This document shows, piece by piece, positions 55,370 through 64,000 of a stretch of DNA of 64,000 nucleotides. The stretch comes from Priestia megaterium. Lineage in GTDB: Bacteria > Bacillota > Bacilli > Bacillales > Bacillaceae_H. A program made the translations under genes and the position numbers. The notes beneath the pieces are model-generated. The model was not told the DNA's origin, searched no databases, and saw nothing but the letters and a program-made list of their open reading frames with translations. Location: contig NZ_CP085442.1 of assembly GCF_023824195.1 (NCBI RefSeq), positions 4,130,001-4,194,000 of the forward strand. The letters are read 5' to 3'. Within the stretch, counting starts at the first letter, position 1. Every line of letters starts with the position of its first letter.

Positions 55370-55430
55370 TGTCACACACCTCTAAAAATAGATTAGGGCT
55401 AGTGTATTTTCTAGGTGTTTAGACAAGCCC

Positions 55431-56780
55431 TTATTTCAGTTTATGCACAGATTCAATAAAGATGTCACCACGTTCTTCAAAAGTTTTAAATTGATCCCAG
55501 CTTGCACAAGCAGGAGATAATAAAATAACATCTTCTTCATCTGAACAAGCATATGCTTCTGAAACTGCTTGTTTAACATTATCGACACGTTTTACAATTT
55601 GTATTCCCGCTTCTTTTGATACGCGTTCAATTTTAGGAGCCGTTTCACCAAACGTAATAACAGCTTTCACATTTTTAAACTCTTCTTTTAAATCATCAAA
55701 CTCATTGCCGCGATCGAGTCCACCTGCAAGTAGAATCGTCGGCTGCGAAAAAGCGGAAAGAGCTACTTTTGTAGCAAGCATATTCGTAGCTTTAGAGTCA
55801 TTATAAAACTTACGTTTGTTGATTGTTGTGACGTATTGAACGCGGTGTTTAACACCAGCAAACGTTGTGAGCACGCGGTAGATAGCTTCATTTGAACAGC
55901 CATACAGCTTCACAACGGATACAGCTGCTAAAATGTTTTCTTGATTATGTTTGCCTGGCAGCACCACATCTTTTAACGACATCACTTCTTCATCTTTAAA
56001 GAAAATCGTTTCGTTTTTAATATACGCTCCTTCTGTCGTTTGAGCTGTAACAGAAAAAGGTACTTTTGTGGCTTTAACATCTGCACTAGCTTTCATCACT
56101 AGCTCATCATCCGCATTAATAACGGCAAAGTCTTCACTTGTTTGATTGTTAAAGAGATTTGCTTTTGCTTTGATATATTCCTCTTTTGTGCCATGATAGT
56201 CTAAGTGAGCATCAAACAAATTCAATAATAAAGAGATTTTCGGACGGAATTTTTCAATTCCCATCAGCTGAAAAGAAGAAAGCTCCGTTACAATTACATT
56301 GTCCTTTGTTGCTTTTTGCGCCACTTCACAAGCTACTGTTCCAATATTTCCAGCAATCAACGGCTGCTTTTGATCTTCTTCTAACATTTTATAAATTAGC
56401 GTTGTTGTTGTTGTCTTCCCATTGCTTCCCGTAATTCCGATAAAAGGCGCTTCGCTAATTTCATAAGCTAATTCTACCTCTGTTAAAATCGGAATATTTC
56501 GCTTTAATGCTTCTTGCAATAGAACATTTGAATACGGAATCCCAGGGTTTTTTACAATAACATCCGCTTTGTCTAAAAGCTCAAGCGGATGATGTCCACA
56601 GACAACTTCAATGCCCGTTTTTTCTAATTCCTGTGCTGCTACGTTCTCTTCGTACGGTTTTTGATCATTAACGACTACTTTAGCACCAAGCTGTTTAACT
56701 AACTGAGCGGCTGCTAAACCGCTCTTGGCTAATCCTAAAATAAGTACTTGTTTACCTTGATACGTATTGACTGATTTCAT
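55431..56780 (-). CDS. murD: UDP-N-acetylmuramoyl-L-alanine:D-glutamate ligase
   Basis: A 449-residue Mur ligase adding D-Glu to UDP-MurNAc-L-Ala. A Rossmann domain opens [16 protein letters not shown]; the P-loop [12 protein letters not shown] is near 117; the domain 3 region [11 protein letters not shown] is near 420. It follows mraY directly, one base after its stop. The DNA context is the mraY-murD-spoVE order. Confidence 0.97.
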   Translation of the reverse strand: MKSVNTYQGKQVLILGLAKSGLAAAQLVKQLGAKVVVNDQKPYEENVAAQELEKTGIEVVCGHHPLELLDKADVIVKNPGIPYSNVLLQEALKRNIPILTEVELAYEISEAPFIGITGSNGKTTTTTLIYKMLEEDQKQPLIAGNIGTVACEVAQKATKDNVIVTELSSFQLMGIEKFRPKISLLLNLFDAHLDYHGTKEEYIKAKANLFNNQTSEDFAVINADDELVMKASADVKATKVPFSVTAQTTEGAYIKNETIFFKDEEVMSLKDVVLPGKHNQENILAAVSVVKLYGCSNEAIYRVLTTFAGVKHRVQYVTTINKRKFYNDSKATNMLATKVALSAFSQPTILLAGGLDRGNEFDDLKEEFKNVKAVITFGETAPKIERVSKEAGIQIVKRVDNVKQAVSEAYACSDEEDVILLSPACASWDQFKTFEERGDIFIESVHKLK

Positions 56781-57755
56781 TTAAATCCACACCTCGATAT
56801 AAATTCCAAGCATTGCAAATAATAGTCCTACAGCCCAAAAAGTCATAACTACGCGCCATTCCGACCAGCCGCTTAGCTCGTAATGGTGATGAAGCGGGCT
56901 CATTTTAAACACACGTTTTCCTGTTGTTTTGAAAGATGCGACTTGAATAATAACCGATAATGTTTCAATGACAAACACACCACCGATAATAACAAGCAAG
57001 AATTCCATTTTCATTAAGACAGCCACCGTAGCGATAGCTCCTCCTAGCGCTAAAGAACCCGTATCTCCCATAAATACTTTTGCAGGATGGGCATTAAAAA
57101 CTAAAAACCCTAACACAGCTCCTACTACAGCAACTGAGAAAATAGATAGTTCAAACTGCTCTGCATTCCAGGCAAGAACTGCAAATGCACCAAAAGCAAT
57201 CGCACTTGTACCAGATACAAGTCCGTCTAATCCATCCGTTAAGTTGACCGCATTTGAAAAACCAACAAGCCAGATGATGAGGAAAACAACATAAAACCAA
57301 CCTAAATCGATTGGGTCTTTAATTCCTGGAATCATCACTTCAGTTGAAAACTCAAACTGTCTTGCAATAAAGTAAAAAATAATTGAAATGACAACCTGAC
57401 CTAAAAACTTTTGTTTAGATGTTAATCCAAGGTTACGCTTTAACACTACTTTTATAAAATCATCTAAAAATCCTAATAAACCAAATCCGATTGTGACAAA
57501 TAATAATAGAACCGTCTTATATGTAAGTTCTGCATATTGATTGACCATAATAAGAGTTGCCACAATAATAGATAATAAAATCATGATACCGCCCATTGTA
57601 GGTGTACCTGATTTTTTCTGGTGAGATTTCGGGCCTTCATCACGAATACTTTGACCAAACTTTAATCTTCTTAAGAAGGGAATAAAAATCGGCGACAATA
57701 CAACCGTAATCAAAAAGGCTACGCCGATTGTCAATAAAATTGATTGTTCTAGCAC
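56781..57755 (-). CDS. mraY: Phospho-MurNAc-pentapeptide transferase
   Basis: A 324-residue membrane enzyme with ten helices making lipid I from UDP-MurNAc-pentapeptide and undecaprenyl phosphate. Catalytic motifs: GFLDDFIKV (about 95), [15 protein letters not shown] (about 168) and the C-terminal [13 protein letters not shown] (about 285). It lies between murE and murD and is immediately followed by murD. Confidence 0.97.
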   Translation of the reverse strand: MLEQSILLTIGVAFLITVVLSPIFIPFLRRLKFGQSIRDEGPKSHQKKSGTPTMGGIMILLSIIVATLIMVNQYAELTYKTVLLLFVTIGFGLLGFLDDFIKVVLKRNLGLTSKQKFLGQVVISIIFYFIARQFEFSTEVMIPGIKDPIDLGWFYVVFLIIWLVGFSNAVNLTDGLDGLVSGTSAIAFGAFAVLAWNAEQFELSIFSVAVVGAVLGFLVFNAHPAKVFMGDTGSLALGGAIATVAVLMKMEFLLVIIGGVFVIETLSVIIQVASFKTTGKRVFKMSPLHHHYELSGWSEWRVVMTFWAVGLLFAMLGIYIEVWI

Positions 57756-57816
57756 GATGTCCCCTCCTTAACTTCCAACTCATTCCGACTCATTTTGTTC
57801 TCTACCCATTTCATTA

Positions 57817-59280
57817 CTACTTTCGCTCCTCAATCATTTTGCGTGCTACTTCTCGATCGTCAAAATCGAATACTTTTTTACCAATAATTTGATAGGTCTC
57901 GTGCCCTTTTCCAGCAATGACAATAACATCATCTTCATGCGCTGCTTCCACTGCATAGCGAATAGCTTCTGCACGATCAGCAATCGTCACATAGTTACCT
58001 GTATCCAAACCTTCTTCCATATCTTTTAAAATAGCCAATGGATCTTCACTTCGTGGATTATCAGATGTCAAAATAGCTTGTGTACTGTATTCAGCTGCAA
58101 TCCGAGCCATGATTGGTCGTTTTGTACGATCTCGATCTCCGCCACAACCAACAATAACATATATATTGCGTTTTGCGAATTCTTTTACAGTTTTTAACAC
58201 GTTCTCTAAGCTGTCCGGCGTGTGGGCATAATCAACGATAACCGTAAAATCTTGCTCCGCATCAACCACTTCAAAACGCCCAGACACGCCTTCTAACACT
58301 TTTATTTCCTCGACAATAACTGACAGAGGAATACCTGATACTAAACATGAAGCCGTAGCCGCTAACACGTTGTAGACGCTGAATTTCCCAATAAGCTTCA
58401 TTTCTACACGAACCGTTTCTGTTGGTGTTGTCAAGTCGAACGTTGTGCCGCTGTTTGTAATTTGAATATTTGTTGCACGAATATCACTGTCACGGTCAAT
58501 GCCATAGGTAATCACTGTAGCAGCCGTGTTCTTAATATATTCCTCGGTTGCCGCATCATCGGCATTAAGAACAGCAAATTTAGGACGATTATGGTTATAA
58601 GCGTTTCCTAACTGTGCAAATAGCAACCCTTTCGCACGACGATAATCTTCCATTGTATGATGATAGTCCAGGTGATCTTGCGTTAAGTTACTAAATACCG
58701 CCACGTCAAAGTCGCACCCGTGTACGCGTCCTAAGTCAAGTGCATGAGATGATACTTCCATCATCGCTACTTCTACATTCTCCTCCACCATTTGATGAAA
58801 TGTTTTTTGGAGCGTCAGCGATTCAGGCGTTGTGTTTTTTACATCATAAGACGTATCACCAATACGAATTTCAATCGTTCCAATTAGACCCGTCTTTTTA
58901 TGCTGTGATTTAAAGATATGCTCAATTAAATGTGTAATCGTTGTTTTTCCATTTGTGCCTGTTACACCAATTAAATGCATTTTTTGTGTGGGCTGATTGT
59001 AGAAAGCATCCGCTAGCACTGCCATTGCTCGCTTTGTACTCTTCACGCGTACAACAGGCACTTCTACATCCACAGCCTTTTCTGCTAAGATTGCTACTGC
59101 CCCTTTTTCCACAGCCATCTGTGCAAAGCTATGGCCATCAACCGTATAGCCGTCTATACAAATGAACAATGCTCCGGGCTTAACTTCTCTTGAATCCATT
59201 TCAATTGACGTAATATCAATATTCTGTTCAGGAAGCTGAACAAAATCATGTAAATGTGTTAGTAGTTCTCGTAAATCCAT
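57817..59280 (-). CDS. murE: UDP-MurNAc-tripeptide (meso-diaminopimelate) ligase
   Basis: A 487-residue Mur ligase. The P-loop [12 protein letters not shown] is near 110, and [10 protein letters not shown] near 408 carries the DNPR motif diagnostic for meso-diaminopimelate rather than lysine addition. This fits a Bacillus A1-gamma cell wall. ATGs at 59280 and 59289 are both possible; I chose the former for its fit to family length. It follows spoVD across a terminator. Confidence 0.96.
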   Translation of the reverse strand: MDLRELLTHLHDFVQLPEQNIDITSIEMDSREVKPGALFICIDGYTVDGHSFAQMAVEKGAVAILAEKAVDVEVPVVRVKSTKRAMAVLADAFYNQPTQKMHLIGVTGTNGKTTITHLIEHIFKSQHKKTGLIGTIEIRIGDTSYDVKNTTPESLTLQKTFHQMVEENVEVAMMEVSSHALDLGRVHGCDFDVAVFSNLTQDHLDYHHTMEDYRRAKGLLFAQLGNAYNHNRPKFAVLNADDAATEEYIKNTAATVITYGIDRDSDIRATNIQITNSGTTFDLTTPTETVRVEMKLIGKFSVYNVLAATASCLVSGIPLSVIVEEIKVLEGVSGRFEVVDAEQDFTVIVDYAHTPDSLENVLKTVKEFAKRNIYVIVGCGGDRDRTKRPIMARIAAEYSTQAILTSDNPRSEDPLAILKDMEEGLDTGNYVTIADRAEAIRYAVEAAHEDDVIVIAGKGHETYQIIGKKVFDFDDREVARKMIEERK

Positions 59281-59380
59281 TCCTACCATGTCCTCTCTAT
59301 TTGTAAAGTGAAACGTTTGTTATAAGACGCTATGGCAACTATTCTTCTTTTTCTAGCACCTAACCTATTACATTTTACAG

Positions 59381-59414
59381 AAAAAGAAGCCCGGAGGGAA
59401 CACCCCCAAGGCTT
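59381..59414 (-). terminator. Intrinsic terminator after spoVD
   Basis: AAGCC..GGGGG pairs with CCCTC.GGCTT on the minus strand, followed by CTTTTTC. It lies about 75 nt past the spoVD stop and about 100 nt before murE, separating sporulation and vegetative units. Confidence 0.75.
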
Positions 59415-59491
59415 ATTTGTTGATTTCATGTTCACAAGCAGAGAAACCTGCTGATTATCATGCAAGGAAGAATAGTGGTTTATAGAGATTT

Positions 59492-61408
59492 TTATTTTCC
59501 CATATAAATTCTAACCGTTTCGCCTTCTTTAACTTTCGTTCCGGCTGCAGGAGACTGCTTGACCACTTTATCTCCTTCGCCACTCACATCTAATTTTAAA
59601 TTAAGTAGCTGTTCTTGTAACTCTTTTTTTGACATTCCTACGACATTTGGTACTTTTATCATTGGTGTGTCCAGCCATGTTAACTCTTTTTCAATTTGTC
59701 CTTTACGCGGTTTAACCTCCATCACACGCAAACTGTCTTCAATCATTTTACCTACAATCGGAGCTGCTACAACTCCACCAAACTGAATGGTGCCTTTTGG
59801 ATTATCAACCGCAACATACACGACAATTTCAGGGTTATCTGCTGGTGCAACACCGATAAAAGAAACGATGTGATTATTTTTCAAATACTTTCCATTTTGA
59901 GCTTTTTGCGCAGTACCCGTCTTTCCTCCAACGCGGTACCCTTCCACAAAAGCTCCTTTTCCGCTTCCTTGTGCTACTACACTTTCAAGCGCAAAACGCA
60001 CTTGCTTAGACGTTTCCTCGGAAATAACTTTTCGCTTAGCAACCGGCTTATGACTGCTTACAACTTTTCCGGTAGTTGGATCCACCCACTCTTTTGCGAT
60101 ATACGGTTCATAAAGCGTTCCACCGTTTACGGCTGCGGAAACAGCAGCTACTTGTTGAATAGGCGTAACAGCAACCCCTTGCCCAAAAGCTGTTGTAGCT
60201 TGTTCAACCGGCCCTACGCGATCAAGCGGGAACAAAATTCCTTTTGCTTCCCCTTGTAAATCAATACCTGTTTTTTGACCAAAGCCAAATTCTTTAATGT
60301 ATTTGAACAATTTCTCTTTTCCTAAACGTTCCCCAAGCTCCACAAAACCAGGGTTACATGAGTTCTGTACAACTTCTAAAAAAGACTGCTGTCCATGTCC
60401 GCCTTTTTTCCAGCAGCGAAGTCTCGCTCCTCCAACTTCCGCGGCTCCATCATCGTAAAATTGATCTTTTAGTAAATCCACTTTCTTTTCTTCAAGAGCA
60501 GCTGCCAGTGTAATAATCTTAAACGTTGATCCGGGCTCATATACGCTCCAGATTGGAAGATTGCGATTATACACCTCAGGCTTCACATTTTTAAAATCCG
60601 TAGGATCAAAGCCCGGACGACTTGACATACCTAAAATTTCACCGTTTTTAGGATTCATAGCAATGGCAATCATACCATCTGGATTATAAGCTGTCTGAGC
60701 ATTATCCAACTCACGCTCCATGATCGTTTGCACACGTGAATCAATGGTCAATCTCAAATCCAGCCCGTCCACAGGTGCTGTGTAGTCATCGGCTATATTT
60801 GGCATCTTTTTACCTTTAGCATCAGAATACAATTTAACTGAACCTTTTTGTCCTTTTAGCTCTTTATCATAATATAATTCAAGGCCTGTTAACCCTTGAT
60901 TATCTACTCCCGCAAAGCCTAATACATGCGACAAATAACTCCCAAATGGATAGTACCGCTTCGAATCCTCAGCTATATATACGCCTTTTAAATTTAAATT
61001 TCGCACTTCATTTGCTTTCGCATGTGAAATTTTTCTTCCTTCAGGACGCAAATATACGCTAGAAGAAGCTTTTGTTATTTGTTCATATACTTTTTCTTTT
61101 GATGCTCCCAGCACTTTTGCTAACTTTTCAGCCGTAACAGCTGGATTTTCAACTTGTCTTGGCATAACTAAAACGGTCGGTGCACTTTTATTTGTAGCAA
61201 GTGCCACATCATTGCGATCTAGTATCTTTCCTCTTTCAGGTTCAAACGGAATATTCCGACTCCATAAGTCTTTGGCTTTTTCAGTTAGCGTATCCCCAGT
61301 CAGCAACTGTACATATCCAAGCCTTGTATCAATAATCAAAAACACAATAAAACCGACAAACAAAACAATGGCTAGCCTTTTACGAACTGTGACTCCTGAT
61401 ACCCGCAT
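59492..61408 (-). CDS. spoVD: Stage V sporulation penicillin-binding protein SpoVD
   Basis: A 638-residue class B PBP. N-terminal membrane helix (about 12-30), PBP dimer domain, and a transpeptidase with GSTFK (about 293, active Ser), NSCN (about 349) and GKTGTAQ (about 496). One C-terminal PASTA domain (about 572-638, KVPNVVGMSKKELQ). SpoVD crosslinks spore cortex with SpoVE. It follows pbpB with 70 nt between. The single PASTA and position separate it from PBP2B. Confidence 0.95.
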   Translation of the reverse strand: MRVSGVTVRKRLAIVLFVGFIVFLIIDTRLGYVQLLTGDTLTEKAKDLWSRNIPFEPERGKILDRNDVALATNKSAPTVLVMPRQVENPAVTAEKLAKVLGASKEKVYEQITKASSSVYLRPEGRKISHAKANEVRNLNLKGVYIAEDSKRYYPFGSYLSHVLGFAGVDNQGLTGLELYYDKELKGQKGSVKLYSDAKGKKMPNIADDYTAPVDGLDLRLTIDSRVQTIMERELDNAQTAYNPDGMIAIAMNPKNGEILGMSSRPGFDPTDFKNVKPEVYNRNLPIWSVYEPGSTFKIITLAAALEEKKVDLLKDQFYDDGAAEVGGARLRCWKKGGHGQQSFLEVVQNSCNPGFVELGERLGKEKLFKYIKEFGFGQKTGIDLQGEAKGILFPLDRVGPVEQATTAFGQGVAVTPIQQVAAVSAAVNGGTLYEPYIAKEWVDPTTGKVVSSHKPVAKRKVISEETSKQVRFALESVVAQGSGKGAFVEGYRVGGKTGTAQKAQNGKYLKNNHIVSFIGVAPADNPEIVVYVAVDNPKGTIQFGGVVAAPIVGKMIEDSLRVMEVKPRKGQIEKELTWLDTPMIKVPNVVGMSKKELQEQLLNLKLDVSGEGDKVVKQSPAAGTKVKEGETVRIYMGK

Positions 61409-61477
61409 ATATTAGAACCTCCTCTGAATCGGCTCGTTCCAATATATGCTTGTACAGGATTCACTAGAACTTATTTT

Positions 61478-63736
61478 CTAGTCAAGTTGCTTATCGTCTT
61501 TTTTACTATCAGACTCACTTTTTTCCGTTTCTTTTAACTTATTTAACGTGCTTGAAAACTCTTTAGGCGTTTCAAGTTCCACTTTCAGGTACGTTCCTGC
61601 TTTTAGCGGATCGCCTGCTTTAATACTTTGACTTACAACATAACCATTTTCAAGTGCGCTAGGTCGAACGTTGACAAATTCACTAAAGCGAATAACATCA
61701 CGATGTGAAAAACCTGTTAAATCAGGCATTGTGGCTTTTCCATTTGTCTTAATAAACACGCGTTGACCAGTGACAATGGTATCAGAAGTCGGTGATTGGC
61801 TTTCTACCGTATCTCCTTTACCTATTACAACAGGAACAAGTCCTTTTTGTTTTAAGTCTTTCACGGCACTATCAACTGATTCATTAACGTAAGATTTAAG
61901 CGTAATTTCTGAATCTACTTTTTTATCTTCTGTTTTCTTTCCGTCTTCGTCTGTTTTTTCAGGCTCCACCCCTAAGTACTGCAGGCTGTTTTTCATCACC
62001 GGATTAAATACGGCTGTAAGCGGCGCAGTACCCGTCTCTTGAGGCGTGAGAGTTGGATTTTTAACGGCCACATAGACAAGCAGCTTTGGATCTTTAGCAG
62101 GTGCAAAGCCCATAAAGGAAATGAAATTTTTCCCGTGTCCATGCAAGTAGCCTCCGTTAGGACCAGGAATTTGAGCTGTTCCCGTCTTTCCAGCGACATC
62201 GTATCCTTCAATCGCGTAAGGTTTCCCTGTTCCGTCATCAGAAGAAACAACGGTTTCTAAAATATCTAGCGTTTCGTTCGCTGCTTTTTTAGATATAGGG
62301 TGTCCTACTACGGTAGGTTTTGTTTTCTTAATCGTTTTTTTATTTGTTTCATCGACTACTTGTTTAATCACATAAGGCTTCATCATTTTTCCGTCATTTG
62401 CAATAGCAGTAGCCGCTTGAATTTCTTGAATAGGTGTAAAAGCAGACGCCTGTCCAAACGCAGTGGTTACTCGATCTCTCGGGTACTTCGTCACTAACTT
62501 GCTAGAAGCTTCGTTTGGCAAGTCAATTCCCGTTTTATCCATAAAGCCAAACTTGTCCAAGTATTTATACAAACGGTCGGTACCTAATTTTTCGTTGGCT
62601 AAAATGGCAACCGCTACATTTGAAGACCTTTGAATTCCTTCATTAAATGTAATAGCTCCCCAGCCGACCCCACCGTTGTGGTCGTTAATCGGAACGCTGG
62701 TTTTCGTTACTTTATAAGATCCGGACTGATAGCGGTCTTCGCCGTTATAGACTCCTGCATCAATCGCCGCCGCTAGCGTAAAGATTTTCATCGTTGAACC
62801 AAGTTCATAGCTGTTTTCGACAAACGGATTACGATAAGACGTGATATCACGAATATTTGGGTCAAATGAAGGGCGGTTTGACATCGCCAAAATTTCACCG
62901 GTTTTCGGATTCACTACCGTTGCCATTAGCTCTTCTGGTTTATATTCTTTAGCAGCAGCTGTCATTGCATCCTCTAAAAACGTTTGAATTTTTTCATCAA
63001 TCGTAAGCGTGACGCTGTCTCCATTTTTCGGAGCTACAATTGACTCTTTTGGATCCGGAAGCTTAATTCCATTTTTAGCAGCTTCGTATTTTACATATCC
63101 ATCTTCTTCAGAAAGCTGCTTATCAAATACTTTTTCAATTCCCATTTTCCCTACGATTTTACCCGTATCATCTTTTTGCGCATATCCTAAAATACTTGAG
63201 GCGAATACACCGTTTGGATAGAAGCGCTTCGAATCGCGTAAAAACGTGATGCCTGGGAGATTTAGTTTCTCAATTTTTTGCTTTAGCACGTTATCAATGT
63301 CACGGCCCCCGGGACCAAGTTCGACTTGGAAGGTACCACGTTTAATTCCTCCCGTTAACATGCTTTCAATTTTCGATTCGTCCATATTTAATAATGGGGC
63401 TAATTTTTTAGCCGTCTTTTCAGGGTCTATTACGTGCTGCGGGTGATCTTTGTCTTTTGTTTGTTTTTTATCTAAAATCGCCACAACCGTATAAGCACCC
63501 GTGTCTTGGGCGATTGCTTCTCCGTTTCGATCGTAAATCGTACCGCGCTGTCCTTCAATTTTAGACGTTCGCGTATGCTGTTTTTGTGCAATTTCGGCTA
63601 AAGCTTCTCCGTCTGCTTTGCCCGTCGCTTGGATGTAAAAGAACCTGATGGCTAATACAAAAAAGAGCAATGCAAATATTAAAATTAATATTGCTGCTCC
63701 TGTACTAATATTGCTATTTTTTCTTGGCGTAGTCAT
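61478..63736 (-). CDS. pbpB: Penicillin-binding protein 2B (divisome transpeptidase)
   Basis: A 752-residue class B PBP. One membrane helix (about 12-34), dimer domain, then transpeptidase motifs GSTMK (about 315), RSSN (about 370) and GKTGTAQ (about 517). Two C-terminal PASTA units (about 608-670 and 672-735) precede a charged Lys/Asp/Ser tail. It is somewhat longer than the B. subtilis protein. It is essential for septal crosslinking with FtsW and the DivIB-DivIC-FtsL set. It starts 5 nt after ftsL. Confidence 0.95.
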   Translation of the reverse strand: MTTPRKNSNISTGAAILILIFALLFFVLAIRFFYIQATGKADGEALAEIAQKQHTRTSKIEGQRGTIYDRNGEAIAQDTGAYTVVAILDKKQTKDKDHPQHVIDPEKTAKKLAPLLNMDESKIESMLTGGIKRGTFQVELGPGGRDIDNVLKQKIEKLNLPGITFLRDSKRFYPNGVFASSILGYAQKDDTGKIVGKMGIEKVFDKQLSEEDGYVKYEAAKNGIKLPDPKESIVAPKNGDSVTLTIDEKIQTFLEDAMTAAAKEYKPEELMATVVNPKTGEILAMSNRPSFDPNIRDITSYRNPFVENSYELGSTMKIFTLAAAIDAGVYNGEDRYQSGSYKVTKTSVPINDHNGGVGWGAITFNEGIQRSSNVAVAILANEKLGTDRLYKYLDKFGFMDKTGIDLPNEASSKLVTKYPRDRVTTAFGQASAFTPIQEIQAATAIANDGKMMKPYVIKQVVDETNKKTIKKTKPTVVGHPISKKAANETLDILETVVSSDDGTGKPYAIEGYDVAGKTGTAQIPGPNGGYLHGHGKNFISFMGFAPAKDPKLLVYVAVKNPTLTPQETGTAPLTAVFNPVMKNSLQYLGVEPEKTDEDGKKTEDKKVDSEITLKSYVNESVDSAVKDLKQKGLVPVVIGKGDTVESQSPTSDTIVTGQRVFIKTNGKATMPDLTGFSHRDVIRFSEFVNVRPSALENGYVVSQSIKAGDPLKAGTYLKVELETPKEFSSTLNKLKETEKSESDSKKDDKQLD

Positions 63737-63741
63737 CGCAA

Positions 63742-64000
63742 TTAATCGTTAACGACTTTTACGTTATTTTCATTCAATTTTAGTCCAAGTTCTTTTGCTT
63801 TTGTCCAAATACGATCGTATGCACTTAACTCTGTTACCTGTAGTTTTAACTCATTGTTTTTTGCTTCTTGCTTGTCAATCTTTCCATCGAGTGATTGCAC
63901 TTCTTCACTGATGCTATAAAGGGAAGATTGATTTGAAATGATTTGCACAGACCCAAACAGCATGAGTGCGACAAATCCAGAATACACAATTTTTTCACCA
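63742..64000 (-). CDS. ftsL: Cell division protein FtsL, C-terminal part (cut by window edge)
   Basis: The last 85 residues of a small bitopic protein; the frame remains open through position 64000, so the N-terminus lies outside. A membrane helix (GFVALMLFGSVQIIS) is followed by a leucine-zipper-like coiled coil and NNVKVVND at the end. Position directly before pbpB and topology identify FtsL, although sequence conservation in this family is low. The GTG at 63985-63987 is internal, not a start. Confidence 0.88.
   Translation of the reverse strand, partial: GEKIVYSGFVALMLFGSVQIISNQSSLYSISEEVQSLDGKIDKQEAKNNELKLQVTELSAYDRIWTKAKELGLKLNENNVKVVND

Noticed and set aside
61409..61477. Sigma-E promoter for spoVD in the pbpB-spoVD gap
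   Set aside because: CATATATT resembles a sigma-E -10 but no suitable -35 lies at 13-15 nt; a promoter inside pbpB cannot be excluded.

Overview
The window is a low-GC, spore-forming Bacillaceae chromosome segment of core genes. Gene order closely follows the Bacillus subtilis ftsL-to-sdaAA region, and developmental genes (spoVM, spoVD, spoVE, spoIIGA, sigE, sigG) are present. Protein sequences and the gene differences listed below suggest a Priestia megaterium-like species; that genus assignment is inference. Nearly everything is on the minus strand, so the biological order runs from position 64000 down to 1. Only rpmB and rqcH are on the plus strand. I see no tRNA, rRNA, insertion sequence, prophage or CRISPR array.

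Layout in the direction of transcription. (1) 64000-48991 is the division and cell wall cluster: ftsL (cut by the window edge), pbpB, spoVD, murE, mraY, murD, spoVE, murB, divIB, ftsA, ftsZ. murG, normally between spoVE and murB, is missing, as are ylxW, ylxX and sbp. (2) 48845-46113 is the sporulation sigma block spoIIGA-sigE-sigG. It has a recognisable Spo0A/sigma-A promoter with a 22-nt spacer, a sigma-F-type promoter for sigG, and a hairpin over the sigG ribosome binding site. (3) 45763-41765 is the ylmC-ylmD-ylmE-sepF-ylmG-ylmH-divIVA division and stress block. (4) 41751-36722 holds ileS behind an isoleucine T-box, a small zinc-less DksA-like gene, lspA and rluD. (5) 36725-24865 is the complete pyrimidine operon pyrR-pyrP-pyrB-pyrC-carA-carB-pyrK-pyrD-pyrF-pyrE with three PyrR attenuators. 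(6) 24813-23101 is rqcH on the opposite strand. (7) 22959-5088 is yloB, yloC, remA, gmk, rpoZ, coaBC, priA, def, fmt, rsmB, rlmN, prpC, prkC, rsgA, rpe, thiN and the 26-codon spoVM. (8) 5030-1 is rpmB (plus strand), then yloU, fakA, a PfoR-like EIIC membrane protein bounded by terminators, sdaAB and the start of sdaAA.

Functionally, the segment joins lipid II synthesis, septum formation and division-site selection to the sigma factors that act just after asymmetric division. It also carries a full UMP pathway with its own RNA-level feedback, and a translation and ribosome-quality block (def, fmt, rsmB, rlmN, rsgA, rqcH, ylmH, rpmB) together with the PrkC/PrpC signalling pair. I found no clearly undescribed multi-gene system. 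The least explained items are the PfoR-like cassette beside the serine dehydratase genes, the absence of murG from its usual place, the zinc-less DksA-like protein and the structured sigG leader.
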